Origin: Niveibacterium sp. SC-1 | GTDB taxonomy: Bacteria; Pseudomonadota; Gammaproteobacteria; Burkholderiales; Rhodocyclaceae | Assembly: GCF_038235435.1 (NCBI RefSeq) | Contig: NZ_CP151275.1 | Coordinates: 62,001-126,000, forward strand | Length of the DNA: 64,000 nt | Reading direction: 5' to 3' | Shown: positions 52,448-61,336 of the stretch, in pieces | Layout: each line of letters starts with the position of its first letter | Position numbering within the stretch: the stretch's first letter is position 1 | The notes under the pieces: generated by a model | Database searches by the model: none | Seen by the model: only the letters and a program-made list of their open reading frames with translations | What the model was told of the DNA's origin: nothing | Made by a program: the position numbers and the translations under genes

Positions 52448-55400
52448 TCACTCGGGCAGGGGTGCGAGCAGCGCCGTGAGGTCCGCCTCGGAGAATTTCT
52501 CCGCGATGCTCGCGTCCTCGCTGAGGATGCCCTCGGCGAGCGCGGTCTTCTTCTCCTGCAGCGCGACGATCTTCTCCTCGATGCTGCCCGCCACTACAAG
52601 CTTGTAGACGAAGACCGCACGCGTCTGGCCGATCCGGTGGGCGCGGTCGCTCGCCTGGTTCTCGGCCGCCGGGTTCCACCAGGGGTCGAAGTGGATCACG
52701 GTATCGGCAGCGGTGAGATTCAGGCCCACGCCACCGGCCTTCAGGCTGACCAGGAAGATCGGCTGCTCGCCTTCCTGGAAGCGGCGCACCGGTGTCTCGC
52801 GATCATGCGTGCTGCCATCCAGACGCAGGAAACCCAGGCGGCGCTGTACCAGCTCGGTCTCGACGAGATCGAGCATCGCGGTGAATTGCGAGAAGACGAG
52901 GATGCGGCGGCCTTCCGCGATCAGCTCCGGCAGCATCTCCATCAGGAGTTCGAGCTTGGCGGAGGCCGCGGCGCGTTTGCCTGACGCGGGCGCGGCGAGC
53001 AGGCGTGGGTCGCAGCAGACCTGGCGCAGCTTGAGCAGGGCATCGAGGATGGCGATCTGGCTGCGCTGGAAGCCGCGCGAGGCGATCTCGCGCTGGAGCG
53101 TCGCGTCCACGCTGGCGCGCACCGTCTCGTAGAGGTCGCGCTGTGCACCTTCGAGCTCGACGCTGCGCACCACCACGGTTTTCTCCGGCAGCTCGGGTGC
53201 CACGTCTTCCTTGCGCCGGCGCAGGATGAAGGGCCGCAGGCGACGCGCCAGCAGTTCGCGGCGCAGCAGGTCGCCATGCTTTTCGATCGGCGTGCGCCAG
53301 CCGCGAGTGAAGTCGCGGCTGCTGCCGAGGAAGCCGGGCAGCAGGAAGTCGAACTGCGCCCACAGCTCGCCCAGATGGTTTTCCAGCGGCGTGCCGGTGA
53401 GGCACAGGCGATGCCGTGCACGCAGGCTGCGCAGGCTGCTCGCCGCCTTGCTTGCGGCGTTCTTGACGGTCTGCGCCTCGTCGAGGACGAGGAAGTGCCA
53501 GTCCTGCTCGGCCAGCACCGGCGCGTCGCGCCAGACCAGCGGATAGGTGCTGAGCACCAGGTCGTGCTGCGGGATCTGCGCGAAGCGTTCGGCGCGCTTG
53601 GGCCCGTGCAGGGCGAGCACCCGCAGGCCCGGGGCGCAGTGTTCGACCTCGCGTTTCCAGTTGAAGACCAGCGAGGTCGGCAGCACGATCAGCGAGGGTC
53701 GGTCGGCGCGGCCTTCCTGCTTTTCGGTGAGCAGGTGCGCCAGCGTCTGCGCGGTCTTGCCCAGCCCCATGTCGTCGGCAAGGATGCCGGCCAGGTCGTT
53801 GCGGCGCAGGTATTGCAGCCAGCCCAGGCCTTCGCGCTGGTAGGGGCGCAGGGCCAGGGAGAAGCCTGCCGGCGCATCGCGCGGTTCCGGGGCGCTGGCT
53901 TCGCGCAGGCGCTGGGCCAGGCGGTGCAGGTGTTCGGGGCCGGTGAAGGTCCAGCGGCCGTCTTCGCGCAGCGCCTCGATGCGGGCGGCGTCGAAGCCCG
54001 AGACTGGCAGTCGGCCCTGTCCATCCTGGCGGTCGAAGAGGTCGATCAGGGTCTTGGCGAGCGGTTTGATGCGGCCGGCTTCGACCCGGATGGTGTCGCC
54101 CTGCGGCAGGTGCAGGTCCACCGCCTCGCCCTCGTCGATGCGCGCGAGTTGCGCGACCGAGAGCCAGCGTGCATCGCGGCCGAAAAGCTCGCTGAGCAGC
54201 GGCGCCAGGGGCAGGCGCTGGCCTTCGACGGTGATGCCCAGGTCCAGCGTGAACCAGCCGCCCTCGCCGCCTTCTTCCTGCGGTGCGACGTCGGCATGCC
54301 ACTGCTGCACTTCGAGCCGCAGATGGCGGAATCCGGGCGGCACTCGCAGGCTCCAGCCCTGGCCGGCGAGCGCGGGGCGCGCCTCGCGCATGAACTGGGG
54401 CCAGTGCTCTTCATGGGCGAGTCCGTACAAGCCCTCGGGCAGGCTCTGGGCATAACGGGCGCGCAGCACGCGGGCGGGCACGGGCTCGAGGCCGGCAGTT
54501 TCCAGCTGCGCCAGGGCGCGGGCTTCAGCCTCGCGGTCGCGCTGCAGGCGTACCGCTTCGCCCGAGGCCAGGGTGAAGAACTCGCGCGACTCTTCGGGCG
54601 CGATTTCCAGCTCGCCGTAGCGAAAGCGCGGGACCGCGTAGTCGAAGGCGCCCAGGTCGAAGCGATCGCCGTAGTCGCGATAGCGTTGCACGCCGGCGAT
54701 CGGCAGGGTGCCCAGCTCCAGCAGCGGCTGCGGGCCACCGGCGATTTCGCGCAGGCCGGCGCCGGCGTCTTCCTGGGGCGCCGGCAAGTCGGGCACATGC
54801 TCGCGCAGCGCCAGGGCCACCAGGGCGCGATCGCGCTGGCCCAGCGGCGGCAGGCGTTGCAGATGGCGCATCAGGGCCGCGGGCAGGCCGCTGTCCAGGC
54901 GCCCTACCGTCGCGGTTTCGGCTTCTACGTAGCAGGCCGGGTCGCCGGCCACCACGCTGATGCTGTGGCCGGGCACGATGAAGTGGGGGCGCACGCGGCC
55001 GCGCGCATCGGGACGCCAGTCGAGCTGGGCGACCAGGGTCTCGCCCCAGGACAGGGGGCGCGGCCCGCCATTGCCGGTGTGATGAAGGAAGGCGCGCCCG
55101 GTGGCGAGGATGGCCTGAAGGCAGGCCTCGGTCGCCTGCTCGGTGACCGGGATGGGCGTCCAGTCGCGGCCGCGCGGGCGCTGGCTCCACAGCAGACGCA
55201 AAGCGTGGGCGTCGGTGGCGTCGACGAAGGCCGGGGTGCTGCCCAGGGTGCGCTCGATGTTCTGCCAGTCGGTGGCGCGCGGCGAGGGCGTGCCATCGGC
55301 CTGCGGACGGCCCTTGCGCAGGCTCACCAGGAGCTGGCCGGCCTGGATGCTGTCGTCGAGCAGGTAGAAGAGTTGTTCGCCGCTGGCGCGACGGCTGGCG

Positions 55401-55771
55401 GCGCTTTGCGGCGTGACCAGGTCGCGCAACTCTTCCACCCAGCTCATCACCTCCGGCGTGATGCGGTCCGGATTGCTGCGTTCCTCGAGCGCCGCGAGCA
55501 GGGTGGCGACCGCGTGCTTGCAGCCCACGCCGACCGGGCAGCTGCATTCCATGGCGGGGTACCAGCCGCCGACGAGGTCGCGCCGGAACAGCACTTCGAC
55601 CTCGTAGGGCGCGCGTGCCGAGCCCTGCACGCGGGCGTGCAGGGCGGTGTCCTCGATCACCAGCCGGGCAACGCGCGGGATGTAGGACTGGGCTTTGCGG
55701 ATTTCACCTTCCGGGCACCAGCGCGCGACGTCGGCGCGGCTGAAGGTTTCCGCGGGATTGCGTACGACCAT
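52448..55771 (-). CDS. SNF2-family helicase with SWIM zinc finger
   Basis: A 1107-residue protein. A SWIM zinc finger, C-x-C-x(5)-C-x-H (Cys76, Cys78, Cys84, His86 in ECSCPVGVGCKHAV), lies near the N-terminus. A long middle region follows, then the SNF2 ATPase: LRPYQREGLGWLQYL, Walker A DDMGLGKTAQT (about residue 667), DEAQ box (about 765) and the helicase C motif SDRAHRIGQT (about 1045). SNF2-SWIM proteins of bacteria are DNA-dependent ATPases of unclear role in repair or transcription. The ATG overlaps the thiD stop by one base; a frame open further upstream is out-of-frame overlap with thiD. Confidence 0.87.
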   Translation of the reverse strand: MVVRNPAETFSRADVARWCPEGEIRKAQSYIPRVARLVIEDTALHARVQGSARAPYEVEVLFRRDLVGGWYPAMECSCPVGVGCKHAVATLLAALEERSNPDRITPEVMSWVEELRDLVTPQSAASRRASGEQLFYLLDDSIQAGQLLVSLRKGRPQADGTPSPRATDWQNIERTLGSTPAFVDATDAHALRLLWSQRPRGRDWTPIPVTEQATEACLQAILATGRAFLHHTGNGGPRPLSWGETLVAQLDWRPDARGRVRPHFIVPGHSISVVAGDPACYVEAETATVGRLDSGLPAALMRHLQRLPPLGQRDRALVALALREHVPDLPAPQEDAGAGLREIAGGPQPLLELGTLPIAGVQRYRDYGDRFDLGAFDYAVPRFRYGELEIAPEESREFFTLASGEAVRLQRDREAEARALAQLETAGLEPVPARVLRARYAQSLPEGLYGLAHEEHWPQFMREARPALAGQGWSLRVPPGFRHLRLEVQQWHADVAPQEEGGEGGWFTLDLGITVEGQRLPLAPLLSELFGRDARWLSVAQLARIDEGEAVDLHLPQGDTIRVEAGRIKPLAKTLIDLFDRQDGQGRLPVSGFDAARIEALREDGRWTFTGPEHLHRLAQRLREASAPEPRDAPAGFSLALRPYQREGLGWLQYLRRNDLAGILADDMGLGKTAQTLAHLLTEKQEGRADRPSLIVLPTSLVFNWKREVEHCAPGLRVLALHGPKRAERFAQIPQHDLVLSTYPLVWRDAPVLAEQDWHFLVLDEAQTVKNAASKAASSLRSLRARHRLCLTGTPLENHLGELWAQFDFLLPGFLGSSRDFTRGWRTPIEKHGDLLRRELLARRLRPFILRRRKEDVAPELPEKTVVVRSVELEGAQRDLYETVRASVDATLQREIASRGFQRSQIAILDALLKLRQVCCDPRLLAAPASGKRAAASAKLELLMEMLPELIAEGRRILVFSQFTAMLDLVETELVQRRLGFLRLDGSTHDRETPVRRFQEGEQPIFLVSLKAGGVGLNLTAADTVIHFDPWWNPAAENQASDRAHRIGQTRAVFVYKLVVAGSIEEKIVALQEKKTALAEGILSEDASIAEKFSEADLTALLAPLPE

Positions 55772-56607
55772 CAGTCGCGCCACAGGCCGTGGAAGTGGTG
55801 CACCGGGCCGTGGCCGTCGCCCACCGTGAGTTGGTCGGCGGCGGCGATGGCCTTGAGCAACCAGGCGCGCGCATCGCGCACCGCGGCCTCGACCGGGTGC
55901 AGGGCTTCGCGGCGTTGCGGCAACAGCGCGGCGATCGCCGAAGAGAGCGTGCAGCCGGTGCCGTGGGTGTTCTTGGTCGCGATGCGCGGGGCCGGCAGTT
56001 CGATCATGCGGTCGCCGTTGTAGAGCAAGTCCACTACTTCGCTGCCGGGCAGGTGACCGCCCTTGAGCAGCACCCAGCGCTCGTCGCGCGTGGGCAGCAG
56101 TTCGCGCAGGCGCTCGGCGACGCGGTACATCTCCTTCTGCGTTTCCGGTGCGCGCACGTCCAGCAGCACGCCGGCCTCCGGCAGGTTGGGCGTGATCACC
56201 GTGGCGAGCGGCAGCAGGGCTTCGCGCAGGGCGGCCACCGCGTTGCGGGCGAGCAGGTGGTCGCCGCTCTTGGCCACCATCACCGGATCGAGCACCACGC
56301 TGTGGGCCTGGTGGCGCGCGAGGCGGTCGGCTACCGCGTGCACGATCTCGGCGGTGCCCAGCATGCCCAGCTTGATCGCGTCGATGCGCACATCGGCAAA
56401 GAGCGTGTCGATCTGCAGGCGCAGGAAGTCGATCGGCGGGGTATGCACGCCGGTGACCGCCTGCGTGTTCTGCGCCGTGAGCGCGGCGACCACGCCGCAG
56501 CCGTACGCGCCCAGGGCCGAGAAGGCCTTGAGGTCGGCGTAGATGCCGGCGCCGCCCGAGGGGTCGATGCCGGCGATCGTCAGGGCATTGGGGATCGTTC
56601 TGCTCAT
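55771..56607 (-). CDS. thiD: Hydroxymethylpyrimidine (phosphate) kinase
   Basis: A 278-residue ribokinase-fold enzyme of thiamine synthesis that phosphorylates HMP and HMP-P. It starts RTIPNALTIAGIDPSGGAGIYADLKAFSALG, the ThiD signature, and has VLDPVMVAKSGDHLL and the anion-hole and catalytic motif NTHGTGCTLSSAIAA. The ATG at 56607 is the normal start; an in-frame 73-codon extension has no likeness to the family. The helicase gene follows with a one-base overlap. A TPP riboswitch was looked for upstream and not found. Confidence 0.92.
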   Translation of the reverse strand: MSRTIPNALTIAGIDPSGGAGIYADLKAFSALGAYGCGVVAALTAQNTQAVTGVHTPPIDFLRLQIDTLFADVRIDAIKLGMLGTAEIVHAVADRLARHQAHSVVLDPVMVAKSGDHLLARNAVAALREALLPLATVITPNLPEAGVLLDVRAPETQKEMYRVAERLRELLPTRDERWVLLKGGHLPGSEVVDLLYNGDRMIELPAPRIATKNTHGTGCTLSSAIAALLPQRREALHPVEAAVRDARAWLLKAIAAADQLTVGDGHGPVHHFHGLWRD

Positions 56608-56843
56608 GGCGGGTAGTCCTTGCTGGCCGCGAGGGCACTTTGCGAAAGGCAAACCGCCAATTTTCGCATGAGGCTGCGCCCGTGCGGTCATCCTCAGCGA
56701 TGGGCGGAGCGTTGGAGGAGAGTTGCTGTCGCCGCGGCCCGCCATCCCGGTCCGTATGTTTGCGCTACCATCGCGCCCTCGTTTTGCGGAAACGCCCTGT
56801 GGGGTCGCCGCAAACCCTCGCCGCAAGCCATTCTTCCCGTCGC

Positions 56844-57926
56844 ATGCCCCGTAAAGAAGCCCGCCTGGGCCTGATCGATACGATCAAGGCCGCCGCCTCG
56901 CAGCTCATCGTGCTCCATCACCTGGCCTTCTACGGCCCGGTGTCGGACGCCGCGCACGCCTGGATGCCGCATCTCACGGCCTGGCTGGCGGATTACGGCC
57001 GGATCGCGGTGCAGGCCTTCCTGGTCGTCGGCGGCTTTCTCGCGGCGCGCTCGCTGGCGCCGGCCGGCCGGCTGGAGGCCGGCGGGGTGCGCGGGCTGAT
57101 CCTCAAGCGCTACCTGCGTCTGGCCCTGCCCTATTGCGTGATGCTGGGCGCGGCCATTGTCGCGGCGGCCTTCGCCCGACCCTGGGTCGAGGGCGATACC
57201 GTGCCCCTGGCGCCGGACGCCTTGCAGCTGCTCTCGCATGTGCTGCTGCTACAGGACGTGCTGGGGCAGGACGCCCTCTCGGCCGGCGTCTGGTACGTGG
57301 CGATCGATTTCCAGCTTTTCGTGGTGCTGCTGGTGGTCTTCGGCCTGGCGCGACGGCTGGCGCCCGATTCTTCCCTGCTCGGGCCGATGCTGGTGGCCGC
57401 GCTGGGGGCCGCGTCCCTGCTGGATTTCAATCGCGATGCCGGGCTCGACAGCTGGGCGATCTACTTCGTCGGCGCCTATGCACTGGGCGCCTGGGCCTGG
57501 TGGAGCAACGAGGCGCCGCTGCGGCGCGACGGCCGCGTCCAGTTCGTCGCCGGCCTGCTGTGCCTGGTGACCGTGCTCGCGCTGCTGTGGGAATTCCGCA
57601 GCCGTATCGCCGTGGCGGCGGGCCTTGCCGTGCTGCTGGGCATCGCGACACGTCGCGGCTGGCTCACGGCGGGGCCCAACGGCCGCCTGGTCGCAGGCCT
57701 GGCGCAGATCTCCTACGCCGTTTTCCTGATCCACTTCCCGGTCTATCTGCTCATCAACGCGGCCTTCGCGCGCTGGACCGAAGCCACGCCCGCGCAGGGT
57801 GCGGCCGCCTTCGTCTTCGCCTGGATCGCAAGCATTGCCGCCGGCGCGGCCTTCCATCGCTGGGTGGAGCAGCCGGCCGGGCGGGTCATGCAGCGCCTGG
57901 GGCGGATGCGCGCGCTGGCGGGTTGA
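56844..57926 (+). CDS. Membrane acyltransferase (acyltransferase 3 family)
   Basis: A 360-residue integral membrane O-acyltransferase (OafA/YrhL type) with about ten helices. The family catalytic His lies in IVLHHLAFYGP near residue 31, and the Arg of helix-3 region in LKRYLRLALPY. A later ISYAVFLIHFPVYLLIN and HRWVEQPAGR are family-typical. Such enzymes add acetyl or other acyl groups to surface polysaccharides or lipids. The start at 56844 gives the expected short N-tail. A terminator shared with rlhA follows. Confidence 0.85.
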   Translation: MPRKEARLGLIDTIKAAASQLIVLHHLAFYGPVSDAAHAWMPHLTAWLADYGRIAVQAFLVVGGFLAARSLAPAGRLEAGGVRGLILKRYLRLALPYCVMLGAAIVAAAFARPWVEGDTVPLAPDALQLLSHVLLLQDVLGQDALSAGVWYVAIDFQLFVVLLVVFGLARRLAPDSSLLGPMLVAALGAASLLDFNRDAGLDSWAIYFVGAYALGAWAWWSNEAPLRRDGRVQFVAGLLCLVTVLALLWEFRSRIAVAAGLAVLLGIATRRGWLTAGPNGRLVAGLAQISYAVFLIHFPVYLLINAAFARWTEATPAQGAAAFVFAWIASIAAGAAFHRWVEQPAGRVMQRLGRMRALAG

Positions 57927-57940
57927 AGCGGCAGGATGAA

Positions 57941-57970
57941 AAAAGGCCCGCGTTTGCGGGCCTTTTGCTT
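57941..57970. terminator. Bidirectional rho-independent terminator
   Basis: AAAAGGCCCGC (57941-57951) pairs with GCGGGCCTTTT (57956-57966) around GTTT. Plus-strand CCTTTTGCTTT and minus-strand CCTTTTTTC serve the convergent acyltransferase and rlhA genes. Confidence 0.9.
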
Positions 57971-57991
57971 TGGCGGACGTAGTCCGGTGCC

Positions 57992-59947
57992 TCAGTGCGT
58001 CCCGGTGGTTGGCCGGCGCGGATGAAAGCTCACGATCGAGGGCGGCGGGCTGTCCAGGATGTGCTTCTTGATGCGGCCCATCACATGCATCTCGCAGGGC
58101 TTGCAGTCGAAGCGCAGGGTGTACTCCTCCTTGCCGTTGATGAGTTTCATCGGCTCGGCCGTTACCTGGCCCTGCACGCCCTTGATGCCCTTGGCCTGCT
58201 TGGGACACAGGTTGTGCGAGAAGCGCAGGCAGTGCTTGGTCACCATCAGCGGCACTTCGCCGGTTTCCTGATGGGCCTCGAAGGAAGGCTCGATCACCTG
58301 CACGCCGTGTTCGCGGTAGAAGGTGTCGGCGAGCCGGTTGTAGACGTTGCCGAGGAAGTTGAGCGAGACCTCCGGGTAGATCGCCGGTGGTTCCACCGCC
58401 GCCTTGCGCGTCGGACGTTCCCAGGCGGCAAGCCGCACGGCCTCGAGCGCCTCCACCGCCTCGCGGCGCAGACCGTTGAGCACGGAGGCCGGGATGAACC
58501 AGGGCTGCGACCAGGCGAGCGTGATCTCGCGCGCGGCGAAGCTCGTGGCGCCGAGCTTGGCCAGGTGCTCGCGCGTGCCGCGCTCTGCCTTGTCGGGGTG
58601 CTGCGCCGGTTGCTTGTCGAAGCGGGCTTCGGCGCGGGCGGCGTGACCGCCTTCATCGGTGAGTTCGAGCGCGAAACCGTCCGCGGTTTCGGCGAGCGTC
58701 ATCCAGACGTCGATACGGCGCTCGGCCGAATTCTTCTTCAGCGCCTGTTCCCAGGCGTGGTCGCGGTTGCGGCTGACCTCGGTGCCGAGCTTGAGACCGG
58801 GCAACTGCGCCATTGGCTGGTTGGGCTTCACGCGCCAGGCGTGGCCGACCGGCGTCACGGTGTCCGCCTGCACGCCTACCACCTCGCGTTTGTTCATCCA
58901 GGTGAGGCCGTCGCCGTTGGATAGCGGCTCGATCGCTTCCAGCTCGAACCAGTCCGGACCGACGCGGCTCACCGTGCCGATCGGCAGGCCGACGTGGGTG
59001 GGCGCATCGAAGGCGCCGATGTCGATCTTGCGGCCGGTGACGAAGTAGTCAGTGGCGCTGCGGTTGAAGGTCTTGTCCGGCTCGGGCGCGAAGCTGATCG
59101 TGCTGCGGCCGGCCGAGGCGCGCGCGAGCTCCGGCCGCGCCTCCAGCACCTCGTCGAGCAGGCGGCGGTAATGAGCGGTGATGTTCTTCACGTAGCTCAT
59201 GTCCTTGTAGCGCCCTTCGATCTTGAAGCTGCGCACGCCGGCGTCCACCAGGGCGGGGATGTTCGCGCTCTGGTTGTTGTCCTTCATCGACAGCAGGTGC
59301 TTGTCGAAAGCCACCACCCGGCCCTGCGCGTCCTGCAGGGTGTAGGGCAGGCGGCAGTCCTGCGAGCAGTCGCCGCGGTTCGCGCTGCGGCCGGTGTGGG
59401 CGTGCGAGATGTTGCACTGGCCGGAGAAGGCGACGCACAGCGCACCGTGGATGAAGAACTCGATCGTGGTGTCGGCCGGCAGCGTGGCGCGCGTGGCGCG
59501 GATCTGCTCCAGCGTGAGTTCGCGCGCCAGCACCACCTGCGAGAAGCCGACGTCGGCGAGGAAGCGCGCCTTGGCCGGGCTGCGGATGTCGCACTGGGTG
59601 GAGGCGTGGAGCTGGATCGGCGGAATGTCGAGCTTGGTGACCGCCATGTCCTGCACGATCAGCGCGTCCACGCCGGCGTCGTAGAGCTCGGTGATCAGGC
59701 GCCGCGCCGGCTCCAGCTCGGTGTCGTGGAGGATGGTGTTGAGCGTGACGAAGATGCGCGCATCGAAGCGGTGGGCGAATTGCACCAGGCCGGCGATGTC
59801 GGCGACGCTGTTCTCCGCATTGGCGCGGGCGCCGAAGGAAGGCCCGCCGATATACACCGCGTCCGCGCCATGCAGGATGGCCTCACGGCCGATTTCGGCG
59901 GTACGGGCGGGGGACAGGAGTTCGAGGTGGTGCGGGGGGAGGCTCAT
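57992..59947 (-). CDS. rlhA: U32 peptidase-like tRNA/rRNA hydroxylation protein
   Basis: A 651-residue U32 protein with a DUF3656-like C-terminal part. It starts HHLELLSPARTAEIGREAILHGADAVYIGGPSFGARANAEN; the central ELTLEQIRA, EFFIHGALCVAFSGQCNISHAHTGRSANRGDCSQDCR carries the Cys of the iron-sulfur cluster. The late RFDCKPCEMHVMG adds Cys. Length matches E. coli RlhA (YdcP, about 650), which makes 5-hydroxycytidine-2501 in 23S rRNA; the shorter TrhP is about 450. The ATG at 59947 is chosen over an upstream in-frame start because the family opens LELLSPA a few residues later. Confidence 0.82.
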   Translation of the reverse strand: MSLPPHHLELLSPARTAEIGREAILHGADAVYIGGPSFGARANAENSVADIAGLVQFAHRFDARIFVTLNTILHDTELEPARRLITELYDAGVDALIVQDMAVTKLDIPPIQLHASTQCDIRSPAKARFLADVGFSQVVLARELTLEQIRATRATLPADTTIEFFIHGALCVAFSGQCNISHAHTGRSANRGDCSQDCRLPYTLQDAQGRVVAFDKHLLSMKDNNQSANIPALVDAGVRSFKIEGRYKDMSYVKNITAHYRRLLDEVLEARPELARASAGRSTISFAPEPDKTFNRSATDYFVTGRKIDIGAFDAPTHVGLPIGTVSRVGPDWFELEAIEPLSNGDGLTWMNKREVVGVQADTVTPVGHAWRVKPNQPMAQLPGLKLGTEVSRNRDHAWEQALKKNSAERRIDVWMTLAETADGFALELTDEGGHAARAEARFDKQPAQHPDKAERGTREHLAKLGATSFAAREITLAWSQPWFIPASVLNGLRREAVEALEAVRLAAWERPTRKAAVEPPAIYPEVSLNFLGNVYNRLADTFYREHGVQVIEPSFEAHQETGEVPLMVTKHCLRFSHNLCPKQAKGIKGVQGQVTAEPMKLINGKEEYTLRFDCKPCEMHVMGRIKKHILDSPPPSIVSFHPRRPTTGTH

Positions 59948-60109
59948 GCGGATCTCGGTACGACCGGTGCAACGGCGCCGCAAGCCGGGGCGGATGCGGT
60001 GCGAAAACAAGGCGCGCGAGTGTAGCCCAGCCCGGCGCCGCCGGGGCGGTGCATATACCTTGTCTGGCGGACACCCCGGCAGGCCGCGCGCGACGCGGCT
60101 CTGCGGCGC

Positions 60110-60355
60110 TCAGCCGATGGAGATGTCACCGTCCTTGTGGGGCGTTTTCTCGGCGCCGCCCTTGGGGCCGTGGTATTCGCTGCCGGGCTCGTGCGGCCGT
60201 TCGCCGTAGCGCAGGCCCTCGGGATGGCTCTCGGTCGCGAAGGCGTCGTCCTGGCCGAAGTCCCCGATCAGCGGGCCGCGCTCCTCGCGCGAGGGGTCGT
60301 CCGGGTCCGGCGGCTGGCCCGTGTCGGCCTTGGGGTCGGGTTTCTCGGTGCTCAT
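60110..60355 (-). CDS. Small acidic hydrophilic protein, unknown function
   Basis: An 81-residue protein with GGGAGGATTC about ten bases before the ATG. It is rich in Asp, Glu, Pro, Gly and His and has no predicted helix or membrane segment: MSTEKPDPKADTGQPP, then HPEGLRYGERPHEPGSEYH and HKDGDISIG. It is likely disordered. It shows no clear family. It stands upstream of rlhA on the same strand but with a 160-base gap. The MST-start and composition resemble the proline-rich protein at 10618-10935 only in kind. Confidence 0.6.
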   Translation of the reverse strand: MSTEKPDPKADTGQPPDPDDPSREERGPLIGDFGQDDAFATESHPEGLRYGERPHEPGSEYHGPKGGAEKTPHKDGDISIG

Positions 60356-60504
60356 CGGTGAATCCTCCCTGGGCGAAGCGGCGTGTCTGGCGAGGCGGGC
60401 CCGCCCCGAATCCGACGTTGACCGTGGTGCAGCAAAAAAGCTCCGCGCTTCCTGTCCGCGGTGACAAGGCTGGAGATGCGAGCCGACGTCAGAGCCCGTG
60501 AAAG

Positions 60505-60522
60505 CGTCGAAAACTCTTACAC
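60505..60522 (+). promoter_or_regulatory. Candidate enhancer box shared with the first PEP-CTERM gene
   Basis: Reads CGTCG-N5-TCTTACAC, identical in fixed bases, spacing and orientation to the gene to the box at 5893-5910. It lies 70 bases before the -24 element. Confidence 0.6.
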
Positions 60523-60591
60523 CCCAGCAGGGGGTTTGCCGAAGTCATAAAAAACGCCTGAAAAATCAAAACGATAAAAACACTAAAAATG

Positions 60592-60607
60592 TGGACTTCA
60601 TCTTGCT
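60592..60607 (+). promoter_or_regulatory. Sigma-54 (-24/-12) promoter of the second PEP-CTERM gene
   Basis: TGGACTTCATCTTGCT has the invariant GG (60593-60594) and GC (60605-60606) 12 bases apart and a perfect TTGCT half. The left half deviates from TGGCACG. The start would be near 60618, 40 bases before the ATG. Confidence 0.65.
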
Positions 60608-60657
60608 TTTGTCGGACAAGAGGCAAATCGACCTCGATTACTCAAAAGCCCGCACCC

Positions 60658-61251
60658 ATGAAAAAGACCACTCTTGCTCTGGCCGCCGCCCTGTCCCTGG
60701 CGGCCGGTTCGGCCCAGGCCGCGCCCATCCTTCTGGGCGAAATCCTCCACGACTACGGCTCCGCCGCCGGCAAGCTCAACCCCGGTGGCAACGACAACCT
60801 GTCGGCCGACTTCGTGATCGTCTCTGACCAGTCCTCGCAGCGTTTCAACGACGTCTTTGACTTCAGCAGCCTTGCCTACAGCAGCATCAGCAGCTTCAAG
60901 CTGACACTGAACTTCGCGGGCACCAACAACCCGTTCGAAGACTGGCGCGTGCGTCCTGGCCAGTCGAACTACCTGCCGGCCCTGCAGATCACCAACGGCA
61001 ACGTCGTGAGCCAGACCTTCAGCTTCGGCCCGAGTGTGGACACCTTCTCCGGCGCCGTGGCGAGCGAGGCTTTCAGCCTGTGGTTCGCGGAGGAAGGGTT
61101 CTTCGCGCAGAGCTTCCGCCTGTACGACGCCAAGTTGTCCGTCTACGGCGAGGCCGTGTCGCAGGCCCCGGCCAACGTGCCGGAACCCGGCGTCCTGGCG
61201 CTGTTGGGCGCAGGCCTGCTGGGCGGCATGGTGATGCGCCGCAAGCGCTGA
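60658..61251 (+). CDS. PEP-CTERM sorting-domain exoprotein
   Basis: A 197-residue secreted protein. The signal peptide is KKTTLALAAALSLAAGSAQA. The body is beta-rich, with FVIVSDQSSQRFNDVFDFSSL and FSFGPSVDTFSGAVASEAFSLW, and has no Cys. It ends with the PEP-CTERM tag VPEPGVLALLGAGLLGG, hydrophobic helix, MRRKR. The ATG at 60658 is the first with a proper signal. It is expected to be cut by an exosortase and released to the matrix. It shares a sigma-54 promoter type and upstream box with the gene at 4928-5758; no other feature links them. A terminator follows. Confidence 0.9.
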   Translation: MKKTTLALAAALSLAAGSAQAAPILLGEILHDYGSAAGKLNPGGNDNLSADFVIVSDQSSQRFNDVFDFSSLAYSSISSFKLTLNFAGTNNPFEDWRVRPGQSNYLPALQITNGNVVSQTFSFGPSVDTFSGAVASEAFSLWFAEEGFFAQSFRLYDAKLSVYGEAVSQAPANVPEPGVLALLGAGLLGGMVMRRKR

Positions 61252-61273
61252 GACCGCGCGCCCGACGAGCTGC

Positions 61274-61300
61274 AAGGGCCGCCTCGTGCGGCCCTTTTTG
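61274..61300 (+). terminator. Rho-independent terminator of the second PEP-CTERM gene
   Basis: AAGGGCCGC (61274-61282) pairs with GCGGCCCTT (61288-61296) around CTCGT, with TTT following (TTTTT including the stem end). Confidence 0.85.
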
Positions 61301-61336
61301 CTTTGGTCGCACGTCGTTGGCGCCATCGGGCGCCGA

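Larger units (their letters stand above)
60356..60657. other. Control region of the second PEP-CTERM gene
   Basis: The 302 bases include an AT-rich stretch (about 60546-60592) unlike the rest of the window, the upstream box (60505-60522) and the sigma-54 promoter (60592-60607), each listed below. The left end is the promoter side of the small acidic protein gene. No further gene was found. Confidence 0.6.

Noticed and set aside
56608..56843. A TPP riboswitch before thiD
   Set aside because: The conserved CUGAGA and ACC...GAUC thi-box elements were not found on the minus strand.
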